Source: Mucilaginibacter terrigena
GTDB taxonomy: Bacteria > Bacteroidota > Bacteroidia > Sphingobacteriales > Sphingobacteriaceae
Assembly (NCBI RefSeq): GCF_004168255.1
Contig: NZ_SEWG01000003.1
Coordinates: 372,001-436,000 of the forward strand
Length of the DNA stretch: 64,000 nt
Reading direction: 5' to 3'
Position numbers and translations under genes: made by a program. A model generated the notes under the pieces. The model was not told the DNA's origin and ran no database searches. It saw only the letters and a list, made by a program, of their open reading frames with translations. Position 1 is the stretch's first letter. Each line of letters starts with the position of its first letter. Of this stretch, positions 60,627 through 64,000 are shown one piece after another.

Positions 60627-62435
60627 ATGGAACAAGATATTATAAACAATTACATGCAAGCTGCGGCGCTGGCAAAGCAAGAGGCAGATAAATATAAAGG
60701 GCTGGCTAATTACTATTCGCTGTTAAGGCTGGGTGTTTTTGCGCTGATGATCTATGTGATATACCTCACCATTGCGCAGGATAACTTTACCATTATGGCT
60801 GTTGGGTTTGTGGTGCTGCTGGCCGGTTTTGCATGGCTGGTTGCCCGCCAGGGCGAGTACGAGCGCCAGCGCGATTACTACCTTGATCTTGAAAAAATAA
60901 ACCTGAACGAGATAAACAGCCTGCAAAGCAATACTAACTTATATAACAATGGGCAACGTTACAGTAACGAGAAGCACTTTTATAGTTCCGATCTGGATAT
61001 CTTCGGCAACGCGTCGTTGTTTCAGTTGATAAACCGTGCAGCTACCTCGGCCGGGAACGATAAACTGGCCGCATGGTTAAATGCCCCGGCTGATAAGCCT
61101 ACCGTATTGTCGCGCCAGGAGGCGTTTAAGGAAGTAGCTGCCAACAACGATTGGAAGGTAAATACCCAAACCAAGCTGCTGTTTGCCACTAAAGAGGATA
61201 CTGACCAGATGAAACGCCTTTTTATTTACCTGGGCATCCCGTTAGAACTATCGGGCGAAAAGTGGTTAAGCCCCTACATTAAAATAGCACCTTATTTACT
61301 ACTCGCTACAATATTGGCCGGCATATTCTTACATCCGGTTTTTGTATTTATTGCTGTCGCGATAGCGTTTTTTAATACGCTTATACTGCTTGCCAAGGGG
61401 AGTTTTATATTAAAAGGAGGCGCCATAGCCGATAAAATCGGTAGCGTGCTGGCTAATTATGCCATTGTGTTTAAGGCAATAGAAAACCAGCAATGGCAAT
61501 CAAAACGCTGCACGGAACTGAATGAGAAACTCCGGGTAAATCAAACCTCAAAAAATATCGAGGAGCTATCAAAGCTTATTAATAAACTTAGCTATAGCCT
61601 AATTATGATAGTAGGGTTTATACTAAATGTATTCTTTTTATGGGCGCTAAAGCAAATCCTGCTTATCGAAAAATGGAAGCGTAATAATCAACACAATTTT
61701 GAAGAAGCCTTTGATGTAATTGCCGAATTTGAGGCATTGATGAGTATTGCCGTACCATCTATCAACTACCCAGACTGGACAACCCCAATTATTGCCGATA
61801 CCAAAGGTTACACCGTTATCGCCAAAAATATCGCCCACCCGCTTATCCGTGGCAAAAGGGTTGATAACGATTACAACTTACAGGACGCTTATAACATCGA
61901 TATTATTACCGGCAGTAATATGGCCGGTAAAAGTACTTTTCTGCGCACCATCGGTATCAACACAGTGCTGGCGCTTGCCGGGTCTAAAGTTTGCGCATCG
62001 GCGATGGAGGTTTCGGTTATCACGATAGTAAGCTATATGCGCATAAAGGATTCGCTGAACGAAAGCACATCAACCTTTAAAGCCGAGCTTGACCGCCTGC
62101 AGATGCTGCTGGCAGCCGTTGAAAATGAATACCGTGTTTTCTTTTTAATAGACGAGATGCTGCGCGGAACCAACTCTATGGATAAATACCTGGGCAGCAA
62201 AGCGGTGATAGAGCAGCTCATCAGCAAAAAAGGCGTAGGCATGGTTGCCACACACGATCTGCAAATTGCCCGGCTGGAAGATAAGTACCCTAACTATGTG
62301 CGCAATTACTACTTCGACATCCAGGTGATAGACGGCGAAATGCTGTTTGATTATAAGATAAAGCATGGCGAGTGCAAAACCTTTAACGCATCGTTATTGC
62401 TTAAACGGATAGGGATAAATGTTGGTGAAGAGTAA
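60627..62435 (+). CDS. Membrane-anchored MutS-related ATPase
   Basis: A 602-residue protein with two N-terminal membrane helices (~32-49, 55-72), two to three more near residues 215-260 and 325-345, and a C-terminal MutS-type ATPase: Walker A GSNMAGKST (429-437), RIKDSLNESTSTFKAELDRL, FLIDEMLRGTNS (Walker B), GVGMVATHDLQI. The mismatch-recognition domain of MutS is absent, and the ATPase is tied to the membrane. Relatives are known in Bacteroidota; their role is not established. It is divergent from rlmH. Confidence 0.85.
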   Translation: MEQDIINNYMQAAALAKQEADKYKGLANYYSLLRLGVFALMIYVIYLTIAQDNFTIMAVGFVVLLAGFAWLVARQGEYERQRDYYLDLEKINLNEINSLQSNTNLYNNGQRYSNEKHFYSSDLDIFGNASLFQLINRAATSAGNDKLAAWLNAPADKPTVLSRQEAFKEVAANNDWKVNTQTKLLFATKEDTDQMKRLFIYLGIPLELSGEKWLSPYIKIAPYLLLATILAGIFLHPVFVFIAVAIAFFNTLILLAKGSFILKGGAIADKIGSVLANYAIVFKAIENQQWQSKRCTELNEKLRVNQTSKNIEELSKLINKLSYSLIMIVGFILNVFFLWALKQILLIEKWKRNNQHNFEEAFDVIAEFEALMSIAVPSINYPDWTTPIIADTKGYTVIAKNIAHPLIRGKRVDNDYNLQDAYNIDIITGSNMAGKSTFLRTIGINTVLALAGSKVCASAMEVSVITIVSYMRIKDSLNESTSTFKAELDRLQMLLAAVENEYRVFFLIDEMLRGTNSMDKYLGSKAVIEQLISKKGVGMVATHDLQIARLEDKYPNYVRNYYFDIQVIDGEMLFDYKIKHGECKTFNASLLLKRIGINVGEE

Positions 62436-62576
62436 ACGGTAAACAGCAACCGTCAAAATGCCGATGCTTAATTGTAATAAGAATACATTTACCGACAATT
62501 TGCATTCGTTCACCTAAAAACCCTGTTAAAAAGTTTGGTTTTGATACACTTTTGTGGTGTTAAAACACTAAACATC

Positions 62577-62675
62577 ATGACAACCTTACTTTCACTACCT
62601 ATACTTACTATGATAGTTGCTTTGCTCACAAAAGTGATTGTTTTCATCAGCCTCTTGGGCCATCTCATTTTCTAA
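62577..62675 (+). CDS. Possible 32-residue membrane peptide
   Basis: ATG at 62577 opens a 32-residue ORF (MTTLLSLPILTMIVALLTKV, then IVFISLLGHLIF), almost wholly hydrophobic with one Lys. It lies alone between two genes, like the ORF at 13824, which has similar length and one basic site. Only hydrophobic pattern and isolation support it; no conserved motif is seen. Confidence 0.35.
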   Translation: MTTLLSLPILTMIVALLTKVIVFISLLGHLIF

Positions 62676-62689
62676 TATAACCCCGGCCA

Positions 62690-62765
62690 CCTCTAAATCT
62701 CCCCCGGTAGGGGAGAATTTTTCCTTAAAAGCCCTCCCTTCCGGGGAGGGTTTGGGTGGGGCTGC
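62690..62765. repeat. Dispersed repeat, CTCTAAATCTCCCCC family (copy 2)
   Basis: CCTCTAAATCTCCCCC, GTAGGGGAGA, then AAAGCCCTCCCTTCCGGGG and AGGGTTTGGGTGGGGCT match 33873-33946 almost base for base across both hairpins and the trailing GGGTTTGGGTGGGGCT. Confidence 0.85.
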
Positions 62766-62803
62766 TATTTGTATATTAAATTAATACACACCATATTTAT
62801 GCT

Positions 62804-63568
62804 ATGGCAAACCAACCTATTATTACAGTAAAAAACCTGGTTAAAAATTACGATGATTTCCAGGCGGTAAAGGGCATTAGTTTTGAAGTTTACGAAGGCG
62901 AGATCTTCGGGCTGCTTGGCCCCAACGGCGCCGGCAAAACCACCACGCTGGAAGTTATAGAAACCTTGCGCGACAAAACATCCGGCGAAATAACAGTGGA
63001 TGGCTTCAACATCGAAACAGATGCCGACAGTATTAAAAAGCGAATCGGCGTACAATTGCAGGCAGCCGGTTATTATCCCAACCTTAACTTATCCGAGCTG
63101 ATCGTATTGTTCTCGGGCTTGTATGGCGTTAACAAAACCCCTACAGAAATGCTGGAGAAGGTAGCTCTTACTGATAAAGCTAAGGCTAAATATAAAGACC
63201 TTAGCGGCGGGCAAAAGCAGCGGTTTTCTATCGCTACCACCCTTATCAACAACCCGCGCATTATTTTCCTGGACGAACCTACAACCGGCCTTGACCCGCA
63301 GGCCCGCCGTAACCTTTGGGATTTGATCCGCGAGATCCGCAATGCGGGTACTACCGTTGTGATCACTACCCACTATATGGACGAGGCTGAAGTGCTTTGC
63401 GACCGCGTGGCGTTTGTCGACGGCGGCCATATCATCGGTATAGATACTCCCGACCATTTTATTGACCAACTGGTTGCCACGGGTTTTGAACGCGCCAAAC
63501 AAACCAAAGGCGCCAACCTGGAAGATGTATTTATTAACCTTACCGGCAAGGAGTGGAGAGAAGGGTAG
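62804..63568 (+). CDS. ABC transporter ATP-binding protein
   Basis: A 254-residue ABC ATPase of the ABC-2 exporter (CcmA/NatA-like) class. Walker A is GLLGPNGAGKTTT, the Q-loop is GVQLQAAGYYPNL, the signature is LSGGQKQRFSIATTL, Walker B is IIFLDEPTTGLDPQ and the switch His is TTHYMDEAE. The companion permease starts 74 bases downstream. The substrate is not known; such pairs export drugs, polysaccharides or peptides. Confidence 0.94.
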   Translation: MANQPIITVKNLVKNYDDFQAVKGISFEVYEGEIFGLLGPNGAGKTTTLEVIETLRDKTSGEITVDGFNIETDADSIKKRIGVQLQAAGYYPNLNLSELIVLFSGLYGVNKTPTEMLEKVALTDKAKAKYKDLSGGQKQRFSIATTLINNPRIIFLDEPTTGLDPQARRNLWDLIREIRNAGTTVVITTHYMDEAEVLCDRVAFVDGGHIIGIDTPDHFIDQLVATGFERAKQTKGANLEDVFINLTGKEWREG

Positions 63569-63641
63569 GAGGAGTTGGCAGTTGCCTGTAGGTAGTTTGC
63601 AGTTTTTATAAACACCAATAAACTAATGAACGATTGAACCA

Positions 63642-64000
63642 ATGAACCAAAATTATAGCAATACCCGCGCAACGCTGGCCATAGCCAAAGCCAGTTTCCG
63701 TTCTATTTTACGCAGCCCCTCGGCGGTGGTGTTTAGTTTGGCTTTTCCGCTGATATTTATACTGGTGTTTGCCAATATCGGCGGCGGCGGTGTAGCTGTT
63801 GATGTTGGAGTAGCCAAAGGTGCCGATACGCTTAGTCCGGTTTACAAGGCGCTAAAAAAAGTTACGGTAATTAACCTGATAAAAGATCAAACCGCCGACG
63901 AAATGGCCAAAAACCTCTCTAAAGGAAGCATAGACGCTATAATTGATATCAAAACAAACACCGGCGATCTTACTATTTATCCGCCTTTATCTTCCTTGCC
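63642..64000 (+). CDS. ABC-2 type permease (3' truncated)
   Basis: The first ~119 residues of a permease: TRATLAIAKASFRSILRSPS, a first membrane helix (AVVFSLAFPLIFILVFANI), then the beginning of the large extracytoplasmic loop (GVAKGADTLSPVYKALKK, LIKDQTADEMAKNLSKGSID). This arrangement fits ABC2_membrane_3-type proteins paired with the ATPase upstream. The rest lies beyond the window. Confidence 0.85.
   Translation, partial: MNQNYSNTRATLAIAKASFRSILRSPSAVVFSLAFPLIFILVFANIGGGGVAVDVGVAKGADTLSPVYKALKKVTVINLIKDQTADEMAKNLSKGSIDAIIDIKTNTGDLTIYPPLSSL

Noticed and set aside
1-64000. tRNA, rRNA, phage or transposase genes
   Set aside because: No cloverleaf, rRNA or transposase-like coding sequence was found by reading both strands; short or degenerate ones could have been missed.

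Overview
The window looks like a chromosomal segment of a Bacteroidota bacterium of the Sphingobacteriaceae type (Mucilaginibacter/Pedobacter-like). Supporting signs are type IX secretion C-terminal domains, promoter -7 elements of the TAnnTTTG type in place of the sigma70 hexamers, SD-poor starts, Bacteroidota-typical families (DUF5606, DUF3667, DUF2490, an ECF sigma operon with a repeat-bearing membrane partner) and many short-word intergenic repeats. No rRNA, tRNA, CRISPR array, phage or transposase gene was seen. The genus is inference only.

Layout. 1-4979: end of a T9SS-secreted protein, an outer-membrane-type protein, gamma-glutamyltranspeptidase, a MarR regulator and two FKBP lipoproteins. 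4980-13766: a probable light/UV-stress locus with a class I photolyase, two SDR-type proteins, an ABC1/UbiB-type kinase, a HAD phosphatase, a TetR-like regulator and a divergent cryptochrome-DASH, with a palindrome between the last two. Two paralogous ~70-residue membrane proteins sit in the middle. 13824-19428: a tiny membrane ORF, a DUF3667 protein and the sucA-sucB pair (2-oxoglutarate dehydrogenase E1 and a two-lipoyl-domain E2). 19505-25227: a PIN-toxin module, DinB-like protein, GT39 glycosyltransferase, two outer-membrane-type proteins and a DUF58 protein.

25403-31747: a GH130 glycoside phosphorylase facing two coupled GT4 enzymes, one fused to a large alpha-helical C-terminal domain, followed by a class III aminotransferase. 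31873-33799: ECF sigma factor, a membrane protein with five ~31-residue repeats and a small secreted protein. 33946-37485: thiol peroxidase, M23 peptidase, FAH-family hydrolase and a small T9SS cargo. 37679-41664: tandemly duplicated Kup potassium transporters. 41934-50703: APC permease, PAP2 phosphatase, M3 peptidase, UbiA prenyltransferase, EngB, a VOC protein and a beta-lactamase-fold hydrolase. 50749-55290: a DUF433/DUF5615 toxin-antitoxin remnant with a stop codon in the toxin, then an overlapping lpxK-punA-porin run. 55408-64000: a secreted protein of unclear function, cyclophilin, DUF5606, a Tat-exported Dabb protein, a CDF transporter, RlmH, a membrane-anchored MutS-like ATPase and the start of an ABC-2 exporter.

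The most unusual content is between genes. At least four classes of dispersed inverted repeats were found, and members also enter coding sequence: the sucB linker, the N-terminus of the M23 peptidase and a signal peptide. Other items worth attention are the photolyase locus with its divergent operator, the GH130-GT4-GT4 cluster, the small membrane protein pair, the five-repeat sigma partner and the stop-interrupted toxin.
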